NCBI GenBank assembly: GCA_942493215.1
Contig: OW818670.1
Location: forward strand, 1,116,001-1,180,000
Source of the DNA: G942493215 sp942493215
Lineage (GTDB): Bacteria > Bacillota_I > Bacilli_A > RF39 > UBA660
Direction of reading: 5' to 3'
Length of the DNA: 64,000 nucleotides
Shown: in pieces, positions 26,392-35,900 of the stretch
Position numbering within the stretch: position 1 is the first letter of the stretch
Layout of the letters: every line of letters begins with the position of its first letter
The notes under the pieces: generated by a model
The model's input: only the letters and a program-made list of their open reading frames with translations
What the model was told of the DNA's origin: nothing
Databases searched by the model: none
Program-made: the position numbers and the translations under genes

Positions 26392-27327
26392 ATGAAGAAA
26401 GAAGAAAGATTATCAAAAATTAAATATGTCGTTGATAATAGTGAATATGTTAAGATTAATATGGATAATTTAAATAATTATGCTTTAACTCTTAATAACT
26501 TTAATGATACATATTGGTTAAATGGATATAAACTTGATATAACTGAAAAAGAGTATATCTTATTTATGTTTTTAGTTGAGTCTATGAACTTTTGTTTTTG
26601 GAAGGAGCCATTCATTCAAATAGAATTTGATGGTAAACTTCATAAACGCTCAATGGCTCTATTTTATGCCATGTTAGATAGAGTCGTTAAAGATAAAAGT
26701 TTTCTTGATATAAATAACTTAATGAATATTACAGAATCTGATCTAGCACTAATATTAAACGGTGATAAAAATATGCCAATGCTTAATGAACGATATCATA
26801 ATTTAAAAGAAACGATTACGATTATCTATAATAAAAAAGATAAGTTTTATGATGAATTATTTTCTATTAGAGATACGGATAGTTTATTAAATCATATTGT
26901 TGATACATTTCCTAATTTTCAAGATATTAGTAATTATAAAGAAGAAACAATACCTTTTTATAAAAGAGCTACTTTGTTAGTTCATGATTTATATAATATC
27001 AGTAATACAATTAAGACCAATATTAGTAATGTCGATTGCTTATTAGGATGTGCTGATTATGGTATTCCAAGAACTTTAAGATTCTATGGTGTTTTAGAAT
27101 ATAATCCTTATTTAAGCAATATGGTTGATAGTAAACAACTTATTGAAGCTCATTCTAATTTAGAAGTAGAGATTAGGGCTAATATGCTATATGCCTTAGA
27201 ATTAATAAAAGATAAATTAGAATATCGGGGTATTATGGTAAATTCTATTACTTTAGATAATATGATCTGGATAAGTGGGCGAAATATTGATACTCCCCAT
27301 CATTTGACTATAACAACTTTTTATTAG
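26392..27327 (+). CDS. Queuosine-salvage glycosidase (Qng1/DUF2419-like)
   Basis: A 311-residue protein resembling the DUF2419 (C9orf64/Qng1) family, which releases queuine from queuosine 5'-phosphate for salvage into tRNA. Matching features are the ESMNFCFW block (about residues 63-70), SNVDCLLGCADYGIPRTLRFYGVLEY (about residues 214-240), and the HSNLEVEIRANMLYALELIKD helix followed by DNMIWISGR. The DYxIP and E-x-EIRA elements are characteristic of the family. No preQ1-type leader is seen upstream. It is probably expressed with the following lipoprotein genes. Confidence 0.85.
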   Translation: MKKEERLSKIKYVVDNSEYVKINMDNLNNYALTLNNFNDTYWLNGYKLDITEKEYILFMFLVESMNFCFWKEPFIQIEFDGKLHKRSMALFYAMLDRVVKDKSFLDINNLMNITESDLALILNGDKNMPMLNERYHNLKETITIIYNKKDKFYDELFSIRDTDSLLNHIVDTFPNFQDISNYKEETIPFYKRATLLVHDLYNISNTIKTNISNVDCLLGCADYGIPRTLRFYGVLEYNPYLSNMVDSKQLIEAHSNLEVEIRANMLYALELIKDKLEYRGIMVNSITLDNMIWISGRNIDTPHHLTITTFY

Positions 27328-27427
27328 TCAAATGATATACTATTTAAACAATCAATTATATGATATAATTAGTAAAAGGTATAAAAGACAATGGTCATAT
27401 ATATTACTATTACTTGAAGGAGAAAAA

Positions 27428-28123
27428 ATGAAAAAAGTATTTTTGGGGCTAGTAATTTTACTAATATTTACTTTAACAGGATGTACTGATGCAAAACAGT
27501 TAGAGGAGAGAATTGATTCAGAATTAAAAAATGAATGTAATAATTTTGAGGCGATAACAGCTGGTACTTCTAGACCAGATGAATTATCCGATTTAAAATA
27601 TGTTAAAATTGGATCTTGTAATGAATCATTAATGCTTGCTGAATCATGGTCAATTAATGATGAAATAAAATATGAAAGTCAAAAATTTAATTTTAATAAT
27701 AATGTCGATTTAGATTATATTTTTAACAATACATTATACTATGAAACAAGTAATAACACTTCTTTTTATATTACAGTTGTTACTAGTAAAGATAATTTGG
27801 AAAATTTAGCTAATAATTTAAAGGATATATTTTTACCAATAGTCTCAACTACTTTATCAAAATATAATAGTATTTCTGTGCATATTTATACAACTGATGA
27901 AGTTGATGTAAATCAAGAAAAGTATAAAGTGTTTTTAATAATGAAAACTAATGGTGCTATTACATCATATGATAAAGAGTATAATCAAATTAATTATGAT
28001 AATATTGCTAAAACATTTCCAGGAATATACGCTAGTTCATCCAGTGGTGATATAAAGCAACAAGTTGAAGAAGATATTGGTAATATCCTAATCGAATTAG
28101 TCGATGATACTACTATGGATTAG
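27428..28123 (+). CDS. Lipoprotein
   Basis: A 231-residue predicted lipoprotein with a signal segment (residues 3-16) and lipobox LTGC. ATG at 27428 is chosen because GAAGGAG precedes it and the true signal peptide begins there. The mature part has one Cys pair candidate (ECNNF...GSCNE) and no known domain. It overlaps no gene but lies 19 bases before the next membrane-anchored gene, suggesting they work together. Confidence 0.78.
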   Translation: MKKVFLGLVILLIFTLTGCTDAKQLEERIDSELKNECNNFEAITAGTSRPDELSDLKYVKIGSCNESLMLAESWSINDEIKYESQKFNFNNNVDLDYIFNNTLYYETSNNTSFYITVVTSKDNLENLANNLKDIFLPIVSTTLSKYNSISVHIYTTDEVDVNQEKYKVFLIMKTNGAITSYDKEYNQINYDNIAKTFPGIYASSSSGDIKQQVEEDIGNILIELVDDTTMD

Positions 28124-28142
28124 AAAGGTAAGGGAGAGATAT

Positions 28143-28964
28143 ATGAATAAAAAGTTATGGTCCCATATTATAATCTTAGTTCTAATGATTGCTATAATAT
28201 GTATGAGTAGTTTAGCTGCATATCATTCAATTATGAACAAAAATAATAATCAATTAAATAATTCTAATGGTAACAATAATAATACTAATACTGTATCCCA
28301 AGAAGAATTATTAACTATCATTAATAATGAGTTATTTGTTCTTAATCCTTATACCGGATTAGATAAACTAACTAATCAAGATAAACTTGATGTAGCTGTT
28401 AAAAAATTATGTGGTAATATTTATTATTGCATAGACGATATAAAAAGTTATATTGATACTTTCTCTAGTACTAATTTAGCTAATGCTTATATTAAAACTA
28501 GTTTAGCAAAATTTAATTATACTGATGAAGATGTTAAATGCCCAGCCGCCAATTATGAACATAGTATTTGGAAATATGATAATGTTTATAAAAAATACAC
28601 TTATGTTGAACCAGGGCACGGTGCTAATTCTATCGCTATAGCTTTTAAAAAAATAGTTTCATTTACTAAAAATGGTAATGAATATAAGATATCAATTAAA
28701 TATGCTTGGTATAAAAGTGCTTTATCAGATGGACCAGCGAATGTCTATGCTTTTGCTACCTATATGGATGCTAAAAATAATACTAATTCTATTTATATGA
28801 TAGCAACTAATCGGGTTGAAGCAATAAACTATGATGTTGAAAGTGAATTCAATAAGTACTTTACTGATAACTATGAAACATATAAAGATAAGATACCAAC
28901 ATATAACTATGTGTTTGAATATCAAAATAATCAATTATATTTAACTAATTTTAATGTTAATTAA
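28143..28964 (+). CDS. Membrane-anchored extracellular protein
   Basis: A 273-residue protein with one N-terminal membrane segment (residues 8-27), an Asn-rich linker (NKNNNQLNNSNGNNNNTN, residues 32-50) and an extracellular domain with two Cys (LCGNIYYC) and several Tyr-rich strands. No family recognised. AGGGAGAG precedes the ATG at 28143. The Asn-rich linker style is also seen in the surface protein at 16933. Confidence 0.75.
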   Translation: MNKKLWSHIIILVLMIAIICMSSLAAYHSIMNKNNNQLNNSNGNNNNTNTVSQEELLTIINNELFVLNPYTGLDKLTNQDKLDVAVKKLCGNIYYCIDDIKSYIDTFSSTNLANAYIKTSLAKFNYTDEDVKCPAANYEHSIWKYDNVYKKYTYVEPGHGANSIAIAFKKIVSFTKNGNEYKISIKYAWYKSALSDGPANVYAFATYMDAKNNTNSIYMIATNRVEAINYDVESEFNKYFTDNYETYKDKIPTYNYVFEYQNNQLYLTNFNVN

Positions 28965-29004
28965 GAAGAAAGACTTGTAATATATTTACAAGTCTTTCTT
29001 AATT
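28964..29004. terminator. Bidirectional terminator
   Basis: AAGAAAGACTTGTAA pairs with TTACAAGTCTTTCTT across a short loop with T residues on both sides; it ends the plus-strand gene and the minus-strand HD gene. Confidence 0.92.
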
Positions 29005-29550
29005 CTAACTACATTTCAATACACATTGTTTGCTATTCTTCTTTAAAGTAAGAACAATATCATTAATAATATTCCTTTGTGTATTACTTAAGATTCTATT
29101 TTCTAATAGGTAATTAATGATAAAAAATGTCTCTTCACTATATCTTGTTCTAAATTCTTCATCTAGTTTTTCTATATCCGAAATGTTATCTAAACGATCA
29201 CATAGTTTTATGGTTAAAGCCCAACTAGTAATATATTTTAATTTATAGGCTAAATAAACACTTTTACCAAGGGCATTCTTCATCTCTTTATTATTAGTAA
29301 GCTCTAAAACCATACTGGCAATATCATAGCCAAATATATCAACAAGTTCATAATAAGTAGTATCGGTTTCTTCTAATATATCATGAAGATAGGCTACAGC
29401 TCTTAAGCGATTAATATTATGTGATTTCTTATATTTTAAGAGAAGAGCAGCTACAGAATTAGGATGAACAATATAATCTTCACCATTTTTTCTTTTTTGG
29501 CCCTTATGTTTTTCGGTCGCATACATTCTAGCGATTTCTCCAATATTCAT
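29005..29550 (-). CDS. HD-domain hydrolase (RelA/SpoT hydrolase-like)
   Basis: A 181-residue HD protein. HKGQKRKNGEDYIVHP (His, residues 15-30), LHDILEETDTT (His-Asp plus Glu-Asp) and LCDRLDNI (Asp) match the (p)ppGpp hydrolase domain of RelA/SpoT-type enzymes, as in small Mesh1-like proteins. Its substrate could be ppGpp or another nucleotide. Its start overlaps the stop of the upstream orphan by 4 bases, so the two genes are translationally coupled. Confidence 0.85.
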   Translation of the reverse strand: MNIGEIARMYATEKHKGQKRKNGEDYIVHPNSVAALLLKYKKSHNINRLRAVAYLHDILEETDTTYYELVDIFGYDIASMVLELTNNKEMKNALGKSVYLAYKLKYITSWALTIKLCDRLDNISDIEKLDEEFRTRYSEETFFIINYLLENRILSNTQRNIINDIVLTLKKNSKQCVLKCS

Positions 29551-30377
29551 ATATTTTCGCGCATCCTTGCTAATTTTATAGAGTATTGATTATCTTTATC
29601 CAATATATCCTTATTATTACTATAGTTAATACAGAATAATTGCCTTAATACTATTAATTGTTTAAGAGAATAATTTTCTGGAAGACGACTACTATCTTTT
29701 ATTGTTTTATCATTTATATATCGATAAAATTTGACAAAACCAAGGATATTAACTAAAAAAGAATCTGACATATTTAAAATATCGATGCCATTTTTACATT
29801 CGGCAATCATTTGCTGATACACATCTAAAAGATTTTGATCTTTTAAGCAACAACAAATAAAAGCTTCCGCAAATTGTTCCATACTAATATTTTGATAATT
29901 TCCATATGCATACTCTGTTGACGCAATGGTAATAGCTGGATAAAATATTCCATTTTTATCAATATATCCATTCATATCTTTTGGTAGTTTTACTATGTTG
30001 CCAAAAGGTATTAGTTCTGGAAAGTTAATGTTTACTTGGCCCCTAGAAAAGGAACTTTTAAAATCAAATAATTTTACTATTCTTTCTTTTTTAGGGTTTT
30101 TATCTTTGTTTATTTGTTTTTGATTGTCTTTGTGCCATGCTCGATCTTCACTTAATTGATAATTTAAATCCATCTCATAGCTATATATTTCTATAACTTG
30201 ATATAAACTGGCAATTCCTTGGTATTGACTAAGAACAGCTTCTAAATCTTCATCATTGCTAACATATACGACGAAATCTGTGTAGTCCCAACGATCACAT
30301 ATAACAATCATATGGGAATAGTTTTTATTTTGACCATTGTATAAGTGTCTTTCGATTTCATATTTTGGCATTGCCAT
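29547..30377 (-). CDS. Hypothetical protein coupled to the HD hydrolase
   Basis: A 276-residue soluble protein with no recognised family. It opens with MAMPKYEIERHLYNGQNKNYSHMI-like strands, has a central charged linker (residues 100-118) and a helical C-terminus. The ATG at 30377 is preferred because AAGAAGG lies 8 bases upstream. Coupling to the HD gene suggests a shared process. It diverges from the LysR gene across an 85-base gap that could hold overlapping promoters. Confidence 0.72.
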   Translation of the reverse strand: MAMPKYEIERHLYNGQNKNYSHMIVICDRWDYTDFVVYVSNDEDLEAVLSQYQGIASLYQVIEIYSYEMDLNYQLSEDRAWHKDNQKQINKDKNPKKERIVKLFDFKSSFSRGQVNINFPELIPFGNIVKLPKDMNGYIDKNGIFYPAITIASTEYAYGNYQNISMEQFAEAFICCCLKDQNLLDVYQQMIAECKNGIDILNMSDSFLVNILGFVKFYRYINDKTIKDSSRLPENYSLKQLIVLRQLFCINYSNNKDILDKDNQYSIKLARMRENI

Positions 30378-30468
30378 AATCATTACCTTCTTTCTACTTG
30401 TATCATAACATTATTATTGATATAATAAAAATACATATTTTATATACAGGCCATAACTGGAGGTTATT

Positions 30469-31365
30469 ATGATTAATTTAGAATTATATCGTGTCTTTTA
30501 TGAAGTAGCGGATATGGGTAATATAACCAAAGCTAGTTTAAAATTACATATATCGCAACCAGCTGTAACAAAACATATTAAGAATTTAGAAGATGAACTA
30601 GGGGGACCATTATTTATTAGGACTAAAAAAGGAGTTATTCTAAATGAAGCCGGTCAAGCAATGTTTATTCTGGTTAAACAAGCATTAGGTTTAATTAAGA
30701 AAGCTGAAAAGAAATGCCAAGCATTAGAAAATTTAGAAGCTGGCACGATAAGAATTGGTATTAGTACCACTTTAACTAAAAAATACTTACTTCCATATAT
30801 TAAAAGCTTTCATAAACTTTATCCTAATATTATAATTGAAATAAGTACTGATCCCACTTCAGAAATGATTAAATTAATGAAGAAGGGAATAATTGACTTT
30901 ATTATTGCTAAAATACCAACAGGATTAGATAATGAATTAGATTATATTCCTTTAGGAGAACAAGAATATGTCTTTGTTATAAATGATGATTATAAAGAAT
31001 TATTGAATAAAAAATTATCTTTATTGGCCATTGCCCATTATCCCATCTTATTACCAAAACAACCATCTAATTCAAGACAAACAATTGATGAATATTGTTT
31101 AGATAATAATATTAAAATTAATACCATAATGAATATTGCCAGTTCTAATTTACTAATTGACTTTGCAAAAATTGGTTATGGAATTGGTTTTACTACTAAA
31201 CAATATATCGAAAATGAATTAAAAAACAATGAATTATTTATTTTAGATATTTATCCTAAACTTAAAAAAAATAAGTTTGGAATAATTAAATTAAAGAATA
31301 ATATATTACCTTTTAGTTGTAAAAATTTTATTGATACTATTATAAAAACTGATGATATAAAATAA
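30469..31365 (+). CDS. LysR-family transcriptional regulator
   Basis: A 298-residue LTTR. The N-terminal winged helix-turn-helix (NITKASLKLHISQPAVTKHI, residues 17-36, then LEDELGGPLFIRTKKGVILNEAG) is intact, followed by the ligand-binding domain. It is divergent from the 276-residue orphan and upstream of the YbaK-like gene, the usual neighbours for a LysR target. CAGGCCATAACTGGAGG precedes the ATG. Confidence 0.94.
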   Translation: MINLELYRVFYEVADMGNITKASLKLHISQPAVTKHIKNLEDELGGPLFIRTKKGVILNEAGQAMFILVKQALGLIKKAEKKCQALENLEAGTIRIGISTTLTKKYLLPYIKSFHKLYPNIIIEISTDPTSEMIKLMKKGIIDFIIAKIPTGLDNELDYIPLGEQEYVFVINDDYKELLNKKLSLLAIAHYPILLPKQPSNSRQTIDEYCLDNNIKINTIMNIASSNLLIDFAKIGYGIGFTTKQYIENELKNNELFILDIYPKLKKNKFGIIKLKNNILPFSCKNFIDTIIKTDDIK

Positions 31366-31386
31366 ATAATAATAGGAGAGAAGAAT

Positions 31387-31848
31387 ATGAATGACGTTTT
31401 AGAACTCTTAAAAAAATTAAATATTGATTTTACAATTGTCTATCATCAACCTGTATATACAGTTGAAGAAGCTCAATCAATAAAGAAAGATATTAATGGA
31501 ATAGGCTGTAAAAACCTATTTTTAAAAGATAAATATAATTACTATTTATACGTATTAAGGGATGATGTACGGGCTGATTTAAAGCTAGTTGGTAAGACAA
31601 TAAATATTGGACCCTTATCATTCGCGTCAGTTGAAGAATTAATGACTAATTTAAAACTTACTAAAGGTTCAGTTACACCCTTAGGTTTAATTAATAATGA
31701 TAAAACGGTTATTTTATTATTAGATAAAAGTTTGAAAGATAATAAGATTCTTATTCATCCTAATACTAATACGGCAACCATATCTATAAACTACGAAGAT
31801 CTATTAAAGTTTGTTAATTATTGTGAAAATACATATTATGAGATATAA
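31387..31848 (+). CDS. YbaK/ProX-type aminoacyl-tRNA deacylase
   Basis: A 153-residue trans-editing protein of the YbaK/PrdX family that removes misacylated amino acids (Ala or Cys on tRNA-Pro, depending on subgroup). Family segments are HQPVYTVEEAQSI, GCKNLFLKDKYNYYLYVL and a GSVTPLGLINN block near residue 98. It follows the lysR gene by 21 bases with its own AGGAGAG site, and may be controlled by it. Confidence 0.88.
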   Translation: MNDVLELLKKLNIDFTIVYHQPVYTVEEAQSIKKDINGIGCKNLFLKDKYNYYLYVLRDDVRADLKLVGKTINIGPLSFASVEELMTNLKLTKGSVTPLGLINNDKTVILLLDKSLKDNKILIHPNTNTATISINYEDLLKFVNYCENTYYEI

Positions 31849-31885
31849 TCAAGATGTAGGGGAGTAATAGATAATAAAGTTTATA

Positions 31886-31920
31886 TAAAAAAATTCAAGA
31901 GTCAATTCTTGAATTTTTCT
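31886..31920 (+). terminator. Terminator after the YbaK-like gene
   Basis: AAAAATTCAAGA pairs with TTCTTGAATTTTT around GTCAA, then CTTTT. Confidence 0.88.
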
Positions 31921-32046
31921 TTTAAACCATTACTTTTTCTCTATTCTTATATTGAAAACTTATTATAAATACTAACAAATAAATGAATCCTATTAATTTA
32001 ACTCCTATTAATAATATTATAGAATAACTATTATTAATATGTAAAT

Positions 32047-32073
32047 AAAAAAGTATCTATTAACTAGATACTT
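32047..32073 (-). terminator. Terminator after the WG-repeat gene
   Basis: On the minus strand AAGTATCTA pairs with TAGATACTT around GTTAA and is followed by T residues; it overlaps the stop codon. Confidence 0.88.
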
Positions 32074-33604
32074 TTGAAGAAGATGTTCGTCTATTTACTC
32101 TCACTAACGCTTCATCAGCTGCTCTTTTGGCGGCACTATTCATTTCTTCATACATAAGATCAAGATACATAAACACCTGATCTTCGTTCTCTAATAAGTG
32201 TGAAAACTGGCATTCATTTACTTGAATTTTTAATCGATATACTTCAAAAGCTTTATGATAGGTGTTTTTATTTTTTAATATTGCGTATTTAGTATGTACT
32301 TTAGTTACTTTACCTTGTTTAGCATTGTATAAATCGGCTTCACCATTTTTACCTAAATTAGTAATGTAAACATTGCCATCAGAAGAACCTCTAAGATAAT
32401 CACCATTAAAAGTAATTAATTCTTTTCCTTCTTTATTTATAGTACTAGCAATATTTTTTTCATGTTCATCTTTTTTACTTACCATGGCTTGGCCATTATG
32501 GAAACTTTCAGCACGTTCATATTGATAATCAATAACAACATTTCCTTCTTTATCAATATAACCCCATTCATCATTCATACAAACAGCAGCCAAACCATCA
32601 CTATAACTTTTAACATTATCATAGATAAAGTTAATGACTGTTTTACCATCTTTATCGACAAAACCCCATTTGCCATTTTCATCCATTAATGCGGCTAATC
32701 CCTCACTATAAGGCATATAACCACAATATTTTCTTGCTAAAATTGGTTTACCATTTAGGTCAGTGATACCAAATTTGACAGCATTTCTATATCCACAACG
32801 ATATTTTATAAACATACGATCATCTTGAAAACCTTTTACTTCACAATTAAATGGTAACTCACCAACTGTCTTATTATTAGTATCAATTATAATAAGATTG
32901 TAACAATTATTTGGCGCTACAATAGCCCGACCATTACGAAAATATAATTCATTTGCACTATATGTATATTGATATTGATGTTCAATAATAGTTTTACCGG
33001 TTTTATCAATAAAACCCCATATACGATTATTACAAACAGCAGCTAAACCATCACTAAAGCTTCTAGCATCTTCATATTGATAATCAATAATGGTATTTCC
33101 CGTTTCATCAATAAAGCCCCATTTACCATTAAGTTTAACTGGTATTAATCCTTCACTAAAGTAACCCGTTTCTTCATACATAGGTTTTATAATTTCTATA
33201 CCATCTTCATTAATAAAGCCCCATTTACCATTTTGATCTTGAACGGCCGCTACTTTATTACTAAATTTTCTAATTCGTTTATATTTAGAAGGAACTACTT
33301 CCATACCATTGTTATCAATAATACCATATAGACCACTATTTCTATTATATCCAAGCATAAATTTACTATCAAGGCGTTCAATAGTGTAATATTTTGGTGC
33401 TAATATCATATCTCCTTGTTGATCGATTAATCCTATTTTATTATCCTCATCAACGACCATTAAGTTATTATTGACAAAATAAGAGGCGATATCACTAATT
33501 TCAAAATCAATAACTTCATGTTCATCTTTAATTGAATCTAATGCTAAATATTTGTTTTCTTCTTTTATAGCCAATAATTTTTCTAAATCATAACTAATTT
33601 CCAT
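32060..33604 (-). CDS. WG-repeat protein
   Basis: A 514-residue protein made of WG (KWG) beta-strand repeats; clear units include KWGFINEDG, KWGFIDETG, IWGFIDKTG, KWGFVDKDG and EWGYIDKEG, with more degenerate ones at both ends. Each is followed by a YxYxxxxxFSDGLAAV stretch. There is no signal peptide, so it is probably cytosolic. The C-terminal 100 residues are a different, helical domain. Function of WG proteins is generally unknown; a binding platform is likely. Confidence 0.9.
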   Translation of the reverse strand: MEISYDLEKLLAIKEENKYLALDSIKDEHEVIDFEISDIASYFVNNNLMVVDEDNKIGLIDQQGDMILAPKYYTIERLDSKFMLGYNRNSGLYGIIDNNGMEVVPSKYKRIRKFSNKVAAVQDQNGKWGFINEDGIEIIKPMYEETGYFSEGLIPVKLNGKWGFIDETGNTIIDYQYEDARSFSDGLAAVCNNRIWGFIDKTGKTIIEHQYQYTYSANELYFRNGRAIVAPNNCYNLIIIDTNNKTVGELPFNCEVKGFQDDRMFIKYRCGYRNAVKFGITDLNGKPILARKYCGYMPYSEGLAALMDENGKWGFVDKDGKTVINFIYDNVKSYSDGLAAVCMNDEWGYIDKEGNVVIDYQYERAESFHNGQAMVSKKDEHEKNIASTINKEGKELITFNGDYLRGSSDGNVYITNLGKNGEADLYNAKQGKVTKVHTKYAILKNKNTYHKAFEVYRLKIQVNECQFSHLLENEDQVFMYLDLMYEEMNSAAKRAADEALVRVNRRTSSSKVSS

Positions 33605-33725
33605 ACTTTTCTCCTTTTTTCTATTTATTCTATACTATTTTTTAAGCAATAGCAAGAATTATAATATTATGATTTAAATATTTCATTTAACTCAATATTT
33701 GATATAATAAAAATAGGTGATATAT

Positions 33726-34685
33726 ATGACTGTTAAAGAAAAAGACCAGTTATTTTTGATGTTAAAAGAGGTAGGGGAATATTCTGTTAGTGACGAGCAA
33801 TTAAAGTCACGAATAGAAGAATATGCCCAAATAACTTCTAATGAAGAATTAATGATAGAAGTAGGTAAGGATATATATAAAATGTATGGTAGTGATTCTG
33901 ATAAGTTTGATTACTATTTAGAATATATTAGAGGTTTTGATTCTTTTAAGACTTTTTCTTTAGATGATTATAAGCGAATGATTGTTACATCTTTATTAAA
34001 TAATGTCAAATCAGGAAATATGACGATTGAACAGAATCATCAATTATTAAATTTGACTTTAAGACAAATATGTAAATTATTAAATGAGAATAGCATTGAT
34101 TATTATTTAGCGGGTGCTTTACCTTGTTATATTATAACTAATAATCCTTTAAGACGATATCATGATGATATCGATATCTTATTAAACGAAGAAGATATCG
34201 ATAAAGTAAAACAATTACTAATAGATACAGATTTTATTTTTCAAGATAAAAGATTTGAAAGTCCAAAATATTTTGATATTGAAGAAAATAGACCAATCGG
34301 TGAACATGAGGTAATTGCTCAACATAAAGCAAGTGAATTTCATTTAGGCTTCTTCTGCTTTAGAAGAGGATCTAATAATGAAGTTATTACCAGGGAATAT
34401 TATAAGAATCAAAATGTTACCAAAGTATTTGAAAGAATCATTACACCATCTTTATCAGTTTTAATGTTTGATGAACAAAAGGTTCTATTCGAAGATACCT
34501 ATTTTAGAATGGAAAGTTTAGAAAGTATCTATAAAATAAAAAAATATACGATGCATAGTTTAGGACGAGAAAAAGATATTACCGATGTAACTATGATTGA
34601 ACAAAGTGGTAAATTAGACCATAATAAATTAGAGCAGTTAAATAATTTAGGAAAAGATCGTTTCACGCAAATTGTTAATGGGTAA
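33726..34685 (+). CDS. Nucleotidyltransferase-like protein
   Basis: A 319-residue protein with a minimal nucleotidyltransferase core: YLAGALPCYII (in place of GGS) and the metal-binding RYHDDIDILL (Asp-x-Asp) at about residues 133-158. This pattern occurs in AbiEii-like and aminoglycoside-type transferases. The N-terminal 120 residues are helical and unassigned. The ATG at 33726 follows AGGTGAT; the in-frame GTG at 33717 is part of that site. It lies upstream of an amidoligase gene with its own promoter. Confidence 0.78.
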   Translation: MTVKEKDQLFLMLKEVGEYSVSDEQLKSRIEEYAQITSNEELMIEVGKDIYKMYGSDSDKFDYYLEYIRGFDSFKTFSLDDYKRMIVTSLLNNVKSGNMTIEQNHQLLNLTLRQICKLLNENSIDYYLAGALPCYIITNNPLRRYHDDIDILLNEEDIDKVKQLLIDTDFIFQDKRFESPKYFDIEENRPIGEHEVIAQHKASEFHLGFFCFRRGSNNEVITREYYKNQNVTKVFERIITPSLSVLMFDEQKVLFEDTYFRMESLESIYKIKKYTMHSLGREKDITDVTMIEQSGKLDHNKLEQLNNLGKDRFTQIVNG

Positions 34686-34700
34686 ATTAGACCTATTTAT

Positions 34701-34729
34701 TTGACAAAACTATAATATTGTGTTAGTAT
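34701..34729 (+). promoter_or_regulatory. Promoter of the amidoligase gene
   Basis: TTGACA (34701-34706), 17-base spacer, TAGTAT (34724-34729). Confidence 0.75.
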
Positions 34730-34769
34730 ATCTCATCATAAAAGTTATAAGAAAAAGAGATGAGATTGC

Positions 34770-35840
34770 ATGATAATTACAGATAAACAAGTCTTACAAC
34801 CAATCAACACCTTTTCTTTTATTGATCCCAACAAATGTGATTTACTTGGTAGTTTTAAAGAGAAGGATCTTTTAAAACTTTTATCACAACTAGATAAATT
34901 TCATTTAGTATATCGAAGTATAATTGGTTTAGATAAAAGTAAAACATTTGGTATTGAAATTGAATATGAAAGTGTTCAATATGAATTGGCGAGAAGTAAG
35001 TTAATAGACCTTTTTAATATTGATATGAGTGTTCCACCATATATAAGATGGAACTCTAAAGTTGATATTTCAATGCCAATAGGTGAAGATGGTCAAAGAT
35101 ATAATGGTGAAATAATTTCACCCATCTTAACAGATACGGTTGAAACATGGAAACAAATAGAAATTGTCTGTCAAATGCTACAAGAACTAGGAGCCAAAAA
35201 TCCTAATTCTTCCGCTGGCCACATTCACTTTGGTAGTCAAATTCTAGGACTTGATATCAGTCACTGGCTTAATATGTTTAAAATGTGGATTATATTTGAA
35301 AAAATAATTTTTCGCTTTTCTTATGGTGAACGATTAGGGCCAAGAAAATCCATTGCGACTTATGCCGGAAAAACGGCTGATATTTTATATCGTCAATTAC
35401 CAACTTTTGAAAAATACGGTAATGCTAGAGAGTTATATAGGCGTTCATTTGATTCTAAACAGTATGCTTTAGATTTTGGACATACAAATTTTCAAAACTT
35501 GCACCGTTTTTTAGAGGATAATTCATTTGAGGTAAGATGTCCTAATGGTACTCTTAATCCAATTGTTTGGCAGAATAATGTCAATTTTTTTGCCAGACTA
35601 TTACAATATTGTTCTAGTCAAGGATTTAATCACGAACTTATTGCTAGTAAATTAGATAGTTATAATCCCAAAGATAGTGACTTATCACTATATAGTCAAA
35701 TATACCTAAAAGAAGCTACTTTATTAGCCGATTTAATATTTGATAATAACTTAGACAAACTATACTTTCTTAAACAATATCTAAAATCATTTCAATGTCC
35801 TCAAAATAAAGAAGAAAATATGAAAATAATTAGATTATAA
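34770..35840 (+). CDS. Amidoligase-family (COOH-NH2 ligase) enzyme
   Basis: A 356-residue protein of the Amidoligase_2 family, related in fold to glutamine synthetase and glutamate-cysteine ligase, which joins a carboxyl to an amine using ATP. Signatures are KTFGIEIEYE (metal-binding Glu pair, about residues 58-67), W-x-x-K-x-D-x-S, NGEIISPIL and SSAGHIHFGSQ (paired His). These enzymes are predicted to modify peptides, cell-wall material or proteins; the substrate is not evident. It has its own promoter and a terminator, and flanks a minus-strand orphan of 591 residues. Confidence 0.85.
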   Translation: MIITDKQVLQPINTFSFIDPNKCDLLGSFKEKDLLKLLSQLDKFHLVYRSIIGLDKSKTFGIEIEYESVQYELARSKLIDLFNIDMSVPPYIRWNSKVDISMPIGEDGQRYNGEIISPILTDTVETWKQIEIVCQMLQELGAKNPNSSAGHIHFGSQILGLDISHWLNMFKMWIIFEKIIFRFSYGERLGPRKSIATYAGKTADILYRQLPTFEKYGNARELYRRSFDSKQYALDFGHTNFQNLHRFLEDNSFEVRCPNGTLNPIVWQNNVNFFARLLQYCSSQGFNHELIASKLDSYNPKDSDLSLYSQIYLKEATLLADLIFDNNLDKLYFLKQYLKSFQCPQNKEENMKIIRL

Positions 35841-35849
35841 TACAAAAAA

Positions 35850-35884
35850 CAAAAACTTACGAAAATTTCGTAAGTTTTATTTTA
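35850..35884. terminator. Bidirectional terminator
   Basis: AAAACTTACGAAA pairs with TTTCGTAAGTTTT across two bases; T runs on both strands end the amidoligase and the convergent 591-residue gene. Confidence 0.92.
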
Positions 35885-35900
35885 TTAGTAACCATAGTAA

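Noticed and set aside
31921..32046. Minus-strand hydrophobic frame ending QYKNREKVMV
   Set aside because: It looks like a membrane peptide, but the frame has no ATG, GTG or TTG start with a ribosome binding site, so it may be a remnant of a decayed gene.
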